A stretch of 64,000 bases of DNA from Shinella sp. UYSO24. Lineage in GTDB: Bacteria; Pseudomonadota; Alphaproteobacteria; Rhizobiales; Rhizobiaceae. Below the pieces are notes generated by a model. That model ran no database searches and had not been told where the DNA came from. It saw only the letters and a program-made list of their open reading frames with translations. The position numbers and the translations under genes were made by a program. Positions 1 to 7,120 of this stretch are shown one piece after another. Location: positions 1-64,000 of the forward strand of contig CABHNZ010000001.1 of assembly GCA_902167985.1 (NCBI GenBank), read 5' to 3'. Position 1 is the first letter of the stretch; every line of letters starts with the position of its first letter.

Positions 1-440
1 GTGGCTATGACGCAGGCAAGAAGGTCAAAGGTCGGAAGCGACAGGCGATGGTGGACATGGATGGTCGCGCACTGGTGCTTGATCCCCAGCCTGCCGATAT
101 TCAGGACCGAGACGGTGCGATCCCGGTCTTACGGGTCTCGCGAAAGTCCTTCCCGTTTGTGGAGAAGGCGTTTGCCGACATGGGCTACTCTGGCAACAGG
201 CCGCAGAGAGCGACGTTGATCGATGTCGAAATCGTCCGCAAACCCAAGGATCAAATCGGCTTTGCGGTTCACCCGAAGCGATGGGTGATCGAGCGCTTCT
301 TCGCCTGGATCAGCAGAAACCGACGGCTCTGGAAAGACCCGGAGGCCACGATCAAGTCCGCCGAGGCCTTCCTCTACGCAGCATCCATAATGACGCTCGT
401 CAGACGGATCGCGAGACCGTCATGAATTCTCGGACGGACT
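1..440 (+). mobile_element. Right part of an IS5-type insertion sequence
   Basis: The transposase stops at 425. The next 15 bases (ATTCTCGGACGGACTC, about 425-440) could be the terminal inverted repeat, followed by CTAA at 441-444, which fits the YTAR target preferred by many IS5-family elements. The left end is outside the window, so neither the inverted repeat nor the target duplication can be confirmed. Confidence 0.5.
3..425 (+). CDS. IS5-family transposase, C-terminal part (cut by window edge)
   Basis: The frame is open from the left edge and encodes about 140 residues of a DDE transposase. The block GYDAGKKVKGRKRQ near the edge is typical of IS5-family enzymes just before the second half of the catalytic core. 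RWVIERFFAWISRNRRLWKD (about residues 91-110) carries the final catalytic Glu in RWVIE. The stop is TGA at 423-425. The N-terminal half and the left end of the element lie outside the window, so whether the copy is intact cannot be judged. It overlaps, on the opposite strand, the end of the membrane-protein gene it appears to have interrupted. Confidence 0.85.
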   Translation, partial: GYDAGKKVKGRKRQAMVDMDGRALVLDPQPADIQDRDGAIPVLRVSRKSFPFVEKAFADMGYSGNRPQRATLIDVEIVRKPKDQIGFAVHPKRWVIERFFAWISRNRRLWKDPEATIKSAEAFLYAASIMTLVRRIARPS

Positions 441-1009
441 CTAAGCCCAAACGCCTCATTCTGCATGTTTTTGGGAAACGCTGCGTAGGCTGTTGCGACG
501 GCCTGAGAGCCTCCATCTCCTGCAGCATCTAGAAGTTTCGATAGAGCGCTATCCGGCGGCATAGTTTTGTCGTAGCCCGTAAGCAACTGCGTTTGCCACC
601 GCGTCATCTTCTCAACTTCCGCCTGCATAGCCAAAAATGTCTCGACTGGCATACGTGACGAGAGGTCTTTTACGACAGCCAGGATCTCATCACTTTTAGA
701 GTCCTGACTGTGCGCTCGATCCTCAAGTGTCTTCTTCAGATCGTCAAACGACTTATCCGATGAGGATTGGAAAAGCGCAAGCGATTGTTCAACGTCTGTT
801 TTGGCGCGTTCGATTGATTTATCCAAATGGTCGAACTCACGCGGGACAAAAAAGGCTGCGACCCCAACGGCTATACCCAAGGCCGCAATCATTGCGCCAA
901 AAGAGCTCGCGAAAGTTTTAGTCAGAGAAGGAACGCTGGAGAGACGTCTCCATACGTCCAAGAAAACGATACAACTCTTGATCGTTTGCCGGGATTCCCG
1001 GCTTAGCAT
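374..1009 (-). pseudogene. Coiled-coil inner-membrane protein truncated by the insertion sequence
   Basis: The reading frame gives 211 residues: one hydrophobic segment at about 36-55 (SFGAMIAALGIAVGVAAFFV), then a long charged, Asp/Ser/Lys-rich region (about 56-140) likely to form a coiled coil on one side of the membrane. No enzymatic motif is seen. The last ~28 residues are encoded antisense to the transposase and its end repeat, so they are not native. The original gene continued beyond about position 441 and was cut by the insertion. The N-terminal Met choice (1009) is uncertain because another Met codon follows further in. Function unknown. Confidence 0.55.
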
Positions 1010-1202
1010 TTTCTTGTTTCGGAGACGGTGCCGGGACGTTGGGTTGGTCAGTCATTTAAGTCGCTCGGAAGTTACGGAGGAGATTTATCGTTAAGATTGA
1101 TAAAAGCAAATAAATGTCAGACAAGTAATCGCATAGGCTACATATAGTGGAAACAGTGTCCATCAGTGTTGCTCGGTTAGTGCAAAATGGGGGATAAGCA
1201 AA

Positions 1203-1622
1203 ATGGCATTCTTCGAACGATTCAACAGGTGGCGACAAGACGCCCACATACGCCGCCTCACCCACCGGATCGCGACCTACTACGGGCGGGCGGGCGCCGT
1301 CGGCCCGTATGCGGCAGCGGCTCTTGAGCTTTACCTGCGCCGGAAGATCGAGGAGTTCCGAGACTTCGCCAGCGCACGCTATCTAGAAGACCCGACGCTC
1401 ACCCTCGCCGACATCAAACAGGAATGGTTGACGCTGGTCGTTAAGCCGATGGCCCGATCAGAATTCATGCACGACAACGCCAAGGCGCTGCGCGCGGCGA
1501 TCGAGGCTATTCCACATCGAGAAGCTTTCGTCGGTGCAGCGAAGCTTCAGCACCAGGCCGACTTACTTCGGGCGGTTCAGACCGCAAGGGCGGGCGCCGT
1601 TTACAGGGGACGGACGATCTGA
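1203..1622 (+). CDS. Hypothetical protein, 139 aa, accessory segment
   Basis: ATG at 1203 follows a purine-rich stretch (GGGGGATAAG) suited to ribosome binding. The product is mainly helical and charged (RWRQDAHIRRL, RRKIEEFRDF) with no signal peptide or membrane segment. I do not recognise the family. It lies between the IS-interrupted gene and two further small genes on the same strand, with 40 bp to the next start, so the three may be co-transcribed. Its position in a tRNA-linked segment suggests a mobile origin. Confidence 0.55.
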   Translation: MAFFERFNRWRQDAHIRRLTHRIATYYGRAGAVGPYAAAALELYLRRKIEEFRDFASARYLEDPTLTLADIKQEWLTLVVKPMARSEFMHDNAKALRAAIEAIPHREAFVGAAKLQHQADLLRAVQTARAGAVYRGRTI

Positions 1623-1662
1623 CATAAAACAGCCGCCAAAAGTGGCACGACAGGGGGTCTAA

Positions 1663-1887
1663 GTGACACGTAATGAAGTGACAGCCAAGAAGCCCGGCAA
1701 GGAACTGGCTATCCTTTATGGGGCTGAGGCCGTTCCCAATATGGACGGACCCGGCTTTGTAGGTATTTACCGTGCACCCGGCTTGGCGCCGGGGATGGTG
1801 CGGGATCCCGAAACCGACCGAGTTCGCCATTCGATACCGAAGATCAGGCAATTGCCGCCGCATCGCTTCGTCTATTCTCGATCCTGA
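1663..1887 (+). CDS. Small hypothetical protein, 74 aa (GTG start)
   Basis: GTG at 1663 sits six bases after AGGGGG, a strong ribosome-binding site, which is the main argument that this is translated. The product MTRNEVTAKKPGKELAILYG... has no recognised domain, and its C-terminus becomes Arg/Pro-rich. The other frame from about 1836 to 1943 reads as plausible protein (FDTEDQAIAAASLRLFSILN) in phase with the next gene. The true arrangement may therefore be one longer gene with a lost base rather than two short ones. Confidence 0.35.
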   Translation: MTRNEVTAKKPGKELAILYGAEAVPNMDGPGFVGIYRAPGLAPGMVRDPETDRVRHSIPKIRQLPPHRFVYSRS

Positions 1888-1943
1888 ATAAGCCGCGGGA
1901 GCGGACCATTACGCGTTCTGGAAAGTCGGAGCGCTATCAGAAA

Positions 1944-2195
1944 TTGACGAAGCAGGAACTGGCCATCCTCATGTCCGAGGCCGGCATTACGTGGAAATTC
2001 TTCACGTATCTCTACGGCACCAGCGAGCGTCGCCTGACTGAGTGGATGACCGGTACCAATGACAAGGGCCAGCCGGAACAAGCCCCCCACCCGGTTCGCG
2101 TTATGCTCGAACTGTTCAAGGCCAACCCCAACAACATCGACATCGCCGAAGCCGTCACCGATGCTGTAACGACTCCCTATTCCGAAAAGAAATAA
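1944..2195 (+). CDS. Small helix-turn-helix-like protein, 83 aa
   Basis: The segment LTKQELAILMSEAGITWKFF...GTSERRLTEWMTG (residues 2-37) resembles the helix-turn-helix of phage and plasmid regulators in which a final helix (SERRLTEWM) would contact DNA. The C-terminal half holds PVRVMLELFKANPNNIDIAE. The only in-frame start is TTG at 1944, and it lacks a clear ribosome-binding site. The frame is open and protein-like for about 100 bases upstream, so the gene may start earlier across a frameshift. It could regulate neighbouring island genes. No close family is recognised. Confidence 0.45.
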   Translation: MTKQELAILMSEAGITWKFFTYLYGTSERRLTEWMTGTNDKGQPEQAPHPVRVMLELFKANPNNIDIAEAVTDAVTTPYSEKK

Positions 2196-2226
2196 GGGCG
2201 CCAGCTTCCTCGCTGACGCCCCCTGC

Positions 2227-2865
2227 TCACTTCGTTGACCGCTGCGCCTTTGCCAGCGCGTCACGGGCGAAGAGGTTTCGCTCCCTCACCCGGCGCCGGT
2301 TCCCCCTCTTCGGGATATCGTCGTCATCCGTTCCGGGCATCATCCCAAGGAAGACCGACACCCGGTCCAAGGCGTCTCGAACCTCTTCGATCAGTATTTC
2401 CTTCCCCTTGTCGCTCGGGATCTGCCACACAAAGAGGCCCTGAAGCAGCATCTGTTCGAGCATGAAGAACGACTCCGTCCGCATCATGGACTTGATGGAG
2501 TTGATGTTCTCGGCAACCACCGCGTGGATCACTACGCCAGCGCCGCCACCTCCTCCGCCGGCGCTCTCGAAGTCCTGGGACTTGATCCCCGACCCATAGA
2601 TCGATTCGAGCATCGATCTCATGCTGACGCCGGCCTCATATCGGCGCATCGCGTTGTTCGCCCGGCTTTGCTCATCCTCCCCCTCAACATCAACGTTCGC
2701 GAGATGCTTCTGGTTATAGAGGTATTCGAGCGGCGACGCTTCCACGCCCCTCGGGGCAAACCTTGCCTCTCTCCGCTCTCGCGCTGCCTGAGCTTCCTTC
2801 TCCTTGTGCTCGGCTTCTTCCTTGAGCCGCTTAATCTCCCGCCGGTAGGCTCGGGCAGCGATCAA
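2227..2865 (-). CDS. Hypothetical coiled-coil protein, 212 aa
   Basis: The N-terminal 40 residues are a Lys/Glu/Arg-rich helix (REIKRLKEEAEHKEKEAQAA). A run of six glycines at about 103-108 separates this from a C-terminal part containing SMMRTESFFMLEQMLLQGLF and an acidic-basic tail (GTDDDDIPKRGNRRR). There is no signal peptide or clear membrane segment. The gene points away from the recombinase remnant and its start overlaps that remnant's degraded N-terminus, so one of the two was probably joined here by a rearrangement. It resembles phage accessory proteins in style only. Function unknown. Confidence 0.5.
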   Translation of the reverse strand: MIAARAYRREIKRLKEEAEHKEKEAQAARERREARFAPRGVEASPLEYLYNQKHLANVDVEGEDEQSRANNAMRRYEAGVSMRSMLESIYGSGIKSQDFESAGGGGGGAGVVIHAVVAENINSIKSMMRTESFFMLEQMLLQGLFVWQIPSDKGKEILIEEVRDALDRVSVFLGMMPGTDDDDIPKRGNRRRVRERNLFARDALAKAQRSTK

Positions 2866-3640
2866 CTATGCGGCAGTCCCGCAGGTTATCAAGATTGATG
2901 GGGAAGAGCATGAGGTGCAGTTGCTGGACGGCACCGTCGCGATTTTCTGCAATGAGATCGAGATCGCTGACCACGTCGGCGGACTTGTCTCCAAGCCGCG
3001 CGATTACATCCCGACGTTTCAGGATCTCGGGAAATGGATCGACGCGATCGAGGAAGAGGACGATTTTCGATTCGTCATCATCATGCTGAACACCTGCGCG
3101 CGAAACGAGGCGATCTTCGATTTGTCGCTGGCGGCTCAGTGCAACGAGAATTACGGCACGATTGACCTCAACCCGCCGGGTCGACGTCAGACGCACAAGC
3201 GCCGGCCGGTGATCCGGGCAACGACAAATCTGGCTGCGTGGTTCGAATATTGGAAGGATGATAAGCCGATCAAGGGGTATCAAGACAGGGTGGAAAAGCG
3301 CCTTAATAAGATCGGCAAGCCGGTCGTGGGGGACGACGGCGAAGAGCGGCCCGGTCTCAACATGCCGGAAATGACCTGCTACACGCTGCGCCACTTCATG
3401 GCGACCAACATGCGTCGTGTGTCGTTTCCGGTGTCGAGAGAGCAGCGCTCGAAATGGCTCGGGCATCAGGTGAAGGACGGTTCGAAGACGACCGACTGGT
3501 ACGAAACCTTTGACCCTGACTACCCGGAAGAACCAATGCGCGCGACCGATGAGATCATGCGCAAGCTGCAGAAGCACACCACTCGCAGCCTATTTGCACC
3601 CACTGTGCACTCACAAAGTGTCTTGAGGGTGCTGAAGTAA
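2849..3640 (+). pseudogene. Tyrosine recombinase (integrase), N-terminally truncated
   Basis: The open frame from 2849 (GTG available at 2915, 241 aa) holds only the catalytic domain of a phage-type integrase. Counting from 2915: Arg63 in CARNEAI, Arg159 in the box YTLRH, His184 in WLGH, and the nucleophile Tyr196 in DWYETFD. The usual first His of the HxxR box is Tyr here, a known substitution. Core-binding and arm-binding domains are missing, and the frame meets a stop at 2846, where another gene begins on the other strand. It ends 37 bp from the 3' end of tRNA-Pro, the classical place for an integrase at its attachment site. Probably inactive. Confidence 0.75.
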
Positions 3641-3677
3641 GATGTAAAATTTCTCAACCTTATCATCTACTTGTCGA

Positions 3678-3754
<77 letters not shown>

Positions 3755-3840
3755 TATCCAACGTGGATGCGAGATACACGGTTCGCCCCGTCCCCGCAAC
3801 AGCAAAAAAGCGATCGGGAACAACATCCCCCACGATATTT

Positions 3841-4356
3841 TCAGCCGTCGTTGCCGAGAACCTTGCCAATGACCTTGTCACCGACCTTCAGGCCAAGCGC
3901 CTTGGCACGCCCGCCATTGATCTCCAGCACATATTTCACTTCACCATGCGAATCGATGATGTCGCGCGAATAGGGTACGGCGTTCTCGCGGATATGCGAA
4001 ATCGTCCCATCCCCCTTGATGAACAGCATATCGAGCGGCAGGATCGTGTTTTCCATCCACATCTGCACGCGGCGCGGCTCACCGAAGTCGAAGATCATCC
4101 CGTGATCGTCAGCCATTTCCCTACGGAACATCAGGCCCTGCTCGCGCTGCGGGTCCGTCACTGCGATCTCGATCGTGAACGGATAGGATTTTCCGGTCGC
4201 CGTGCGGATTGTCAGGCTGCCGTTTGCAAAGGTCTGGCTGCCCAGTTCCTGCGCCTGCGCCGGTGGCGCCACAACCAACCCGGCCGCGGGGGCGGCGACA
4301 CAGAGAAAAAGCGCCACAAGGGCGCCTCCTGTCTTTCTCATACTCTTCATTGGCAT
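3841..4356 (-). CDS. DUF192 family secreted protein
   Basis: This is a protein of about 171 residues with an N-terminal signal segment (GGALVALFLCVAAPAAG, ending near AQAQE), so it is exported. The mature part carries the DUF192 pattern: EIAVTDPQREQGLMFR, then MIFDFGEPRRVQMWMENT, PLDMLFI and YVLEINGG. Homologues are small periplasmic or extracellular proteins of unknown biochemical role. The ATG at 4356 overlaps the stop of the cold-shock gene by one base (TGATG), so translation is probably coupled. The TTG one codon earlier is less likely. The 3' end is 87 bp from tRNA-Pro. Confidence 0.85.
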   Translation of the reverse strand: MPMKSMRKTGGALVALFLCVAAPAAGLVVAPPAQAQELGSQTFANGSLTIRTATGKSYPFTIEIAVTDPQREQGLMFRREMADDHGMIFDFGEPRRVQMWMENTILPLDMLFIKGDGTISHIRENAVPYSRDIIDSHGEVKYVLEINGGRAKALGLKVGDKVIGKVLGNDG

Positions 4357-4934
4357 CAATGCGCCCTGCCGATCGGGTTTTCGCTGTCAGGATGAATTTC
4401 GGCCGCCATCAGCCCCTTGTCGCCCGGTCCGAAGCGCACGAGAACAACCTGGCCAGGGCGCAGTTCGGTCAAGCCGAACCGCCGCAGCGTTTCCATATGG
4501 ACGAAAATGTCCTCGGTGCCCTCACCGCGCGTCAGGAAGCCGAAGCCCTTCGTGCGGTTGAACCATTTCACCAGGGCCCGCTCCAGACCACTTGTCGGCG
4601 TCACCTGTACATGGGTGCGTACCGGCGGCATCTGCGACGGGTGTACTGCAGTCGACTGGTCCATGGAGAGGATACGGAAGGCCTGATAGCCGCGATCCCG
4701 CTTCTGGATCATCGCCACGATCCGCGTACCTTCCAGAATCGTCTGGTAGCCATCGCGTCTGAGGCAGGTCACATGAAGAAGTACGTCCTGCATGCCGCTA
4801 TCAGGGACGATGAAGCCAAAGCCCTTGGCAACGTCGAACCACTTCACAACCCCGGTGATCTCGATCAACTCGACCGGTTCGCCCGAGAGCTCCTCGAAGC
4901 TGGCAATGCCTTTCGATGACATCTTGTCTGCCAT
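4356..4934 (-). CDS. Double cold-shock-domain protein
   Basis: The 192-residue protein has two cold-shock domains, whereas CspA itself has one. Domain 1 (about 27-92) has VVKWFDVAKGFGFI (RNP1) and DVLLHV (RNP2). Domain 2 (about 119-185) has LVKWFNRTKGFGFL and DIFVHM. Between them is a Pro/Thr-rich linker. Both domains keep the aromatic nucleic-acid-binding residues, so binding to single-stranded RNA or DNA is expected, probably as an RNA chaperone. Two-domain cold-shock proteins are common in Rhizobiales. AGGAA precedes the ATG at 4934. It is the first gene of a two-gene operon with the DUF192 gene. Confidence 0.9.
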   Translation of the reverse strand: MADKMSSKGIASFEELSGEPVELIEITGVVKWFDVAKGFGFIVPDSGMQDVLLHVTCLRRDGYQTILEGTRIVAMIQKRDRGYQAFRILSMDQSTAVHPSQMPPVRTHVQVTPTSGLERALVKWFNRTKGFGFLTRGEGTEDIFVHMETLRRFGLTELRPGQVVLVRFGPGDKGLMAAEIHPDSENPIGRAH

Positions 4935-5139
4935 TTCCTATCGGCCCCTCGTTTACGCGTTACGACATGACGATTCACTGATTCTCGACGCCTAGATTAA
5001 CATCTCGGTAACCATTCAGCGCAAGACCCTGCGACGGCTTTATTCCCGTCTTTCTACTGTCTTCTGCTTGCTCGAGGCTGGAGCCTGCCCCATATGGCGA
5101 AGCGGTTCCAACAGACAGCTTAATGGGAGACGACATCGC

Positions 5140-5580
5140 ATGCGTTACCTGCATACCATGGTCCGGGTGAAGGACCTCGAAGCCTCGCTGCATTTCTACA
5201 CGACCGTGCTCGGATTGAAGGAAACGCGCCGTATCGAAAACGAGAAGGGCCGCTTCACGCTGGTCTTCCTCGCCGCTGACGAAGACCTCTCGTCGGCACA
5301 GGCCTCGGCCGCTCCGTGCCTCGAACTGACCTATAATTGGGATAGCGAGGATTACACCGGCGGGCGCAATTTCGGTCACCTCGCCTATGAGGTGGATGAT
5401 GTCTATGCCTATTGCCAGCATCTGATGGATAACGGCATCACCATCAACCGCCCGCCGCGCGAAGGCCGCATGGCTTTCGTCAAGTCGCCGGACGGGATCT
5501 CCTTCGAAATCCTGCAGAAGGGCGAGAACCTGCCGGTTGCCGAGCCCTGGGCGTCGATGCCGAATACCGGCAGCTGGTAA
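5140..5580 (+). CDS. gloA: Lactoylglutathione lyase (glyoxalase I)
   Basis: This 146-residue enzyme converts the methylglyoxal-glutathione hemithioacetal to S-lactoylglutathione in the cytosol. The glyoxalase fold shows as MRYLHTMVRVKDLEASLHFY (first metal ligand His5), LELTYNWD (Glu ligand), FGHLAYEVDDV (His ligand) and GISFEILQK (final Glu ligand). Length and motifs match the Ni/Co-dependent short bacterial enzyme. The start at 5140 is chosen because GGGAGA precedes it by nine bases. Further upstream in-frame starts would add residues not found in the family. It is monocistronic as far as can be seen. Confidence 0.93.
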   Translation: MRYLHTMVRVKDLEASLHFYTTVLGLKETRRIENEKGRFTLVFLAADEDLSSAQASAAPCLELTYNWDSEDYTGGRNFGHLAYEVDDVYAYCQHLMDNGITINRPPREGRMAFVKSPDGISFEILQKGENLPVAEPWASMPNTGSW

Positions 5581-5947
5581 ATTCTCCTGACTGGCTCTCC
5601 TGGCAGAGACCGACAACCGGTCCCTGTTCGGGCGAATGACAGGGCCGCACGCCGTCAAAGGCGGGCGGCATTTCGCATTTAATGGCCTTGCCTGCCGCCT
5701 CCTCCGACCGCTTTCGCCCCGCCTCACCTCGAGGCGCGGGACCGCAAGCCCCTTCCTCCCCAAATTATCGGTGGTGCTTTTCCACGGTGGGCATGGACTT
5801 GCCCATGGCCTTCCAGCGCGGGATGCTTTGCGCCATGATTCGCGCAATGAGATGCGCGCAGACAGGACAACCGGGCCCAGAGGCCGCCCCGCAGCCGCCA
5901 AGCAGTCGGCATTGCAGCACCTCGGGCCTTGGTCGAAGGGACATGAC
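5581..5947. other. Gene-free stretch
   Basis: These 367 bases between gloA and the lipoprotein gene are open in several frames but show no start with a ribosome-binding site and no recognisable protein. I see nothing else in it except a possible ribosome-binding site (AAGGG, 5936-5940) for the next gene. Confidence 0.4.
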
Positions 5948-6730
5948 GTGCCAGATCGATACAAACCATCGCGCCCGTCGCTTCTGCTGCGGCTTCTGCT
6001 GGCCGGCAGCTGCACCGCATTGCTGGCCGCTGCGCCACGACAAGAAGGCGGAAGCCGACGGCACGCCCAGTGACGTGGCGGCTTCAGGCCAGACGGCCGG
6101 TCTTCAAGCGGCAGCAGCACAGGGTCGTGCGGGTGCTGCACCCTTGGCGGCACAGGCAGGCGTCGCAGGCGGGCGCAACGCCGCCTATGTGGATCCTGTC
6201 GTCTCTGCCCAGCCGCATCAGGCATCAGGATCAATCCGAAACTGCCAAAGATTACCCATTCAACCGCGCCAGCACCCCAGACCGTTGCCGCGGATCAGCC
6301 GCCACCGATGCAGCAGGGGCTGATCGTGCAGCCGACAGGCGTGCGTGCCGGTTCGTTCAGCATCTTCTCGTCACAACCGCCGGCGGCGACATCGGGTGCG
6401 GCCGCAGGTGCTGCGCCGCATGCCGCTGCACCTGCGGCCGTTCCTGCCCCTGGGCAAGGGCTCGCCCCCATCAATGGCAGCGTCTACACGCCCCGTTCGC
6501 CCCTGCCGCCAGAAGCGGCCGGTATTCCGACAATACCGGAGGGTGCCGTGATTGCCCGCACACCGGCCAATGCTGCTGCCCAGGCGAGTGGCACAGGCGC
6601 CAAGCCACCCGTTAACCGCCGCTCCACGCCAGTTTCAAAACTGCAGGTGAAGCCTACCAATGTCTGCGTCAACGATTCCCGCGCGCCCGATAAACTGCTG
6701 ATAAGCCAATTCTTTTCGAAAAATCGTTGA
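5948..6730 (+). CDS. Ala/Pro-rich lipoprotein, frameshifted
   Basis: GTG at 5948 follows AAGGG by seven bases. The signal reads RPSLLLRLLLAGSCTALLAA and, once a base is restored near 6030, a lipobox LAAC appears. The rest is low-complexity (Ala, Gly, Gln, Pro), for example GLQAAAAQG and PPAATSGAAAGAA, ending in KPTNVCVNDSRAPDKLLIS. Reading it requires changing frame near 6030, 6039 and 6229, each explained by one missing base. Likely an outer-membrane or periplasmic-facing lipoprotein of about 260 residues. No enzymatic domain is recognised and the function is unknown. Confidence 0.55.
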
Positions 6731-6776
6731 GGTGCAGAGGCTTGTCATTTTTCTGCAAAGAAACGTGATTTTCCGC

Positions 6777-6805
6777 TTGCGGGATCATAAACGCCTCTCT
6801 ATAAG
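6777..6805 (+). promoter_or_regulatory. Promoter of first tRNA-Glu
   Basis: TTGCGG (6777-6782) and TATAAG (6800-6805) are separated by exactly 17 bases, 15 bases upstream of the mature tRNA 5' end. The same arrangement precedes the second copy. Confidence 0.7.
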
Positions 6806-6819
6806 GCCCCTCACAGCAC

Positions 6820-6894
6820 GCGCCCTTCGTCTATCGGTTAGGACGTCAGATTTTCATTCTGAAAAGAGGGGTTCGACTCCCCTAGGGCGTGCCA
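6820..6894 (+). tRNA. tRNA-Glu (anticodon TTC), copy 1
   Basis: The 75-nt cloverleaf includes encoded CCA. The acceptor GCGCCCT pairs with AGGGCGT (a G-U at the end), and the anticodon loop TTTTCAT reads TTC. The sequence is identical to the second copy 226 bp downstream. Confidence 0.95.
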
Positions 6895-7003
6895 CTCCCC
6901 CTTCTCCAAATGCCTGTTTATCAAACGAATTTTCGGATTCGTCCGCGCCGTTTCACGCCGTTTCCACAGGCAAAAAAACAATCGCAAACACGCAATTTTC
7001 CCC

Positions 7004-7032
7004 TTGCCGGATCATAAACCGCTCTCTATAAG
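7004..7032 (+). promoter_or_regulatory. Promoter of second tRNA-Glu
   Basis: TTGCCG (7004-7009) and TATAAG (7027-7032) have 17-bp spacing. The flanking GGATCATAAAC matches the first promoter, so the duplication included the promoter. Confidence 0.7.
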
Positions 7033-7045
7033 GCCCTCACCGCAC

Positions 7046-7120
7046 GCGCCCTTCGTCTATCGGTTAGGACGTCAGATTTTCATTCTGAAAAGAGGGGTTC
7101 GACTCCCCTAGGGCGTGCCA
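7046..7120 (+). tRNA. tRNA-Glu (anticodon TTC), copy 2
   Basis: The sequence is identical over all 75 nt, including CCA, to copy 1. Its 3' part lies antisense to the extreme end of the recJ reading frame, which stops at 7064 inside the tRNA gene. Confidence 0.95.

Larger units (their letters stand above)
1..3677. mobile_element. Remnant of a genomic island integrated at tRNA-Pro
   Basis: Everything left of tRNA-Pro looks accessory: IS end, interrupted gene, unknown small genes, and a truncated integrase pointing at the tRNA 3' end. Right of the tRNA, core genes begin at once. This is the typical geometry of an element inserted into the 3' part of a tRNA gene. The far attachment site is not in the window, and I saw no second copy of the tRNA 3' end within 1-3677. 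Confidence 0.6.
6760..7120 (+). repeat. Tandem duplication of promoter plus tRNA-Glu
   Basis: Two units of about 125 bp (6770-6894 and 6996-7120) repeat with a 226-bp period. The tRNA parts are identical, while the promoters and leaders have diverged by several substitutions and single-base gaps. This indicates an old duplication with selection on the tRNA. Confidence 0.8.

Noticed and set aside
1..3677. A complete prophage or integrative element
   Set aside because: No structural, replication or conjugation genes are seen, and the integrase is truncated. Only a remnant is supported.
4975..6234. A 419-residue minus-strand open frame
   Set aside because: Overlaps gloA, which is well supported. 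The frame is Arg/Ser/Pro-rich with no ribosome-binding site.
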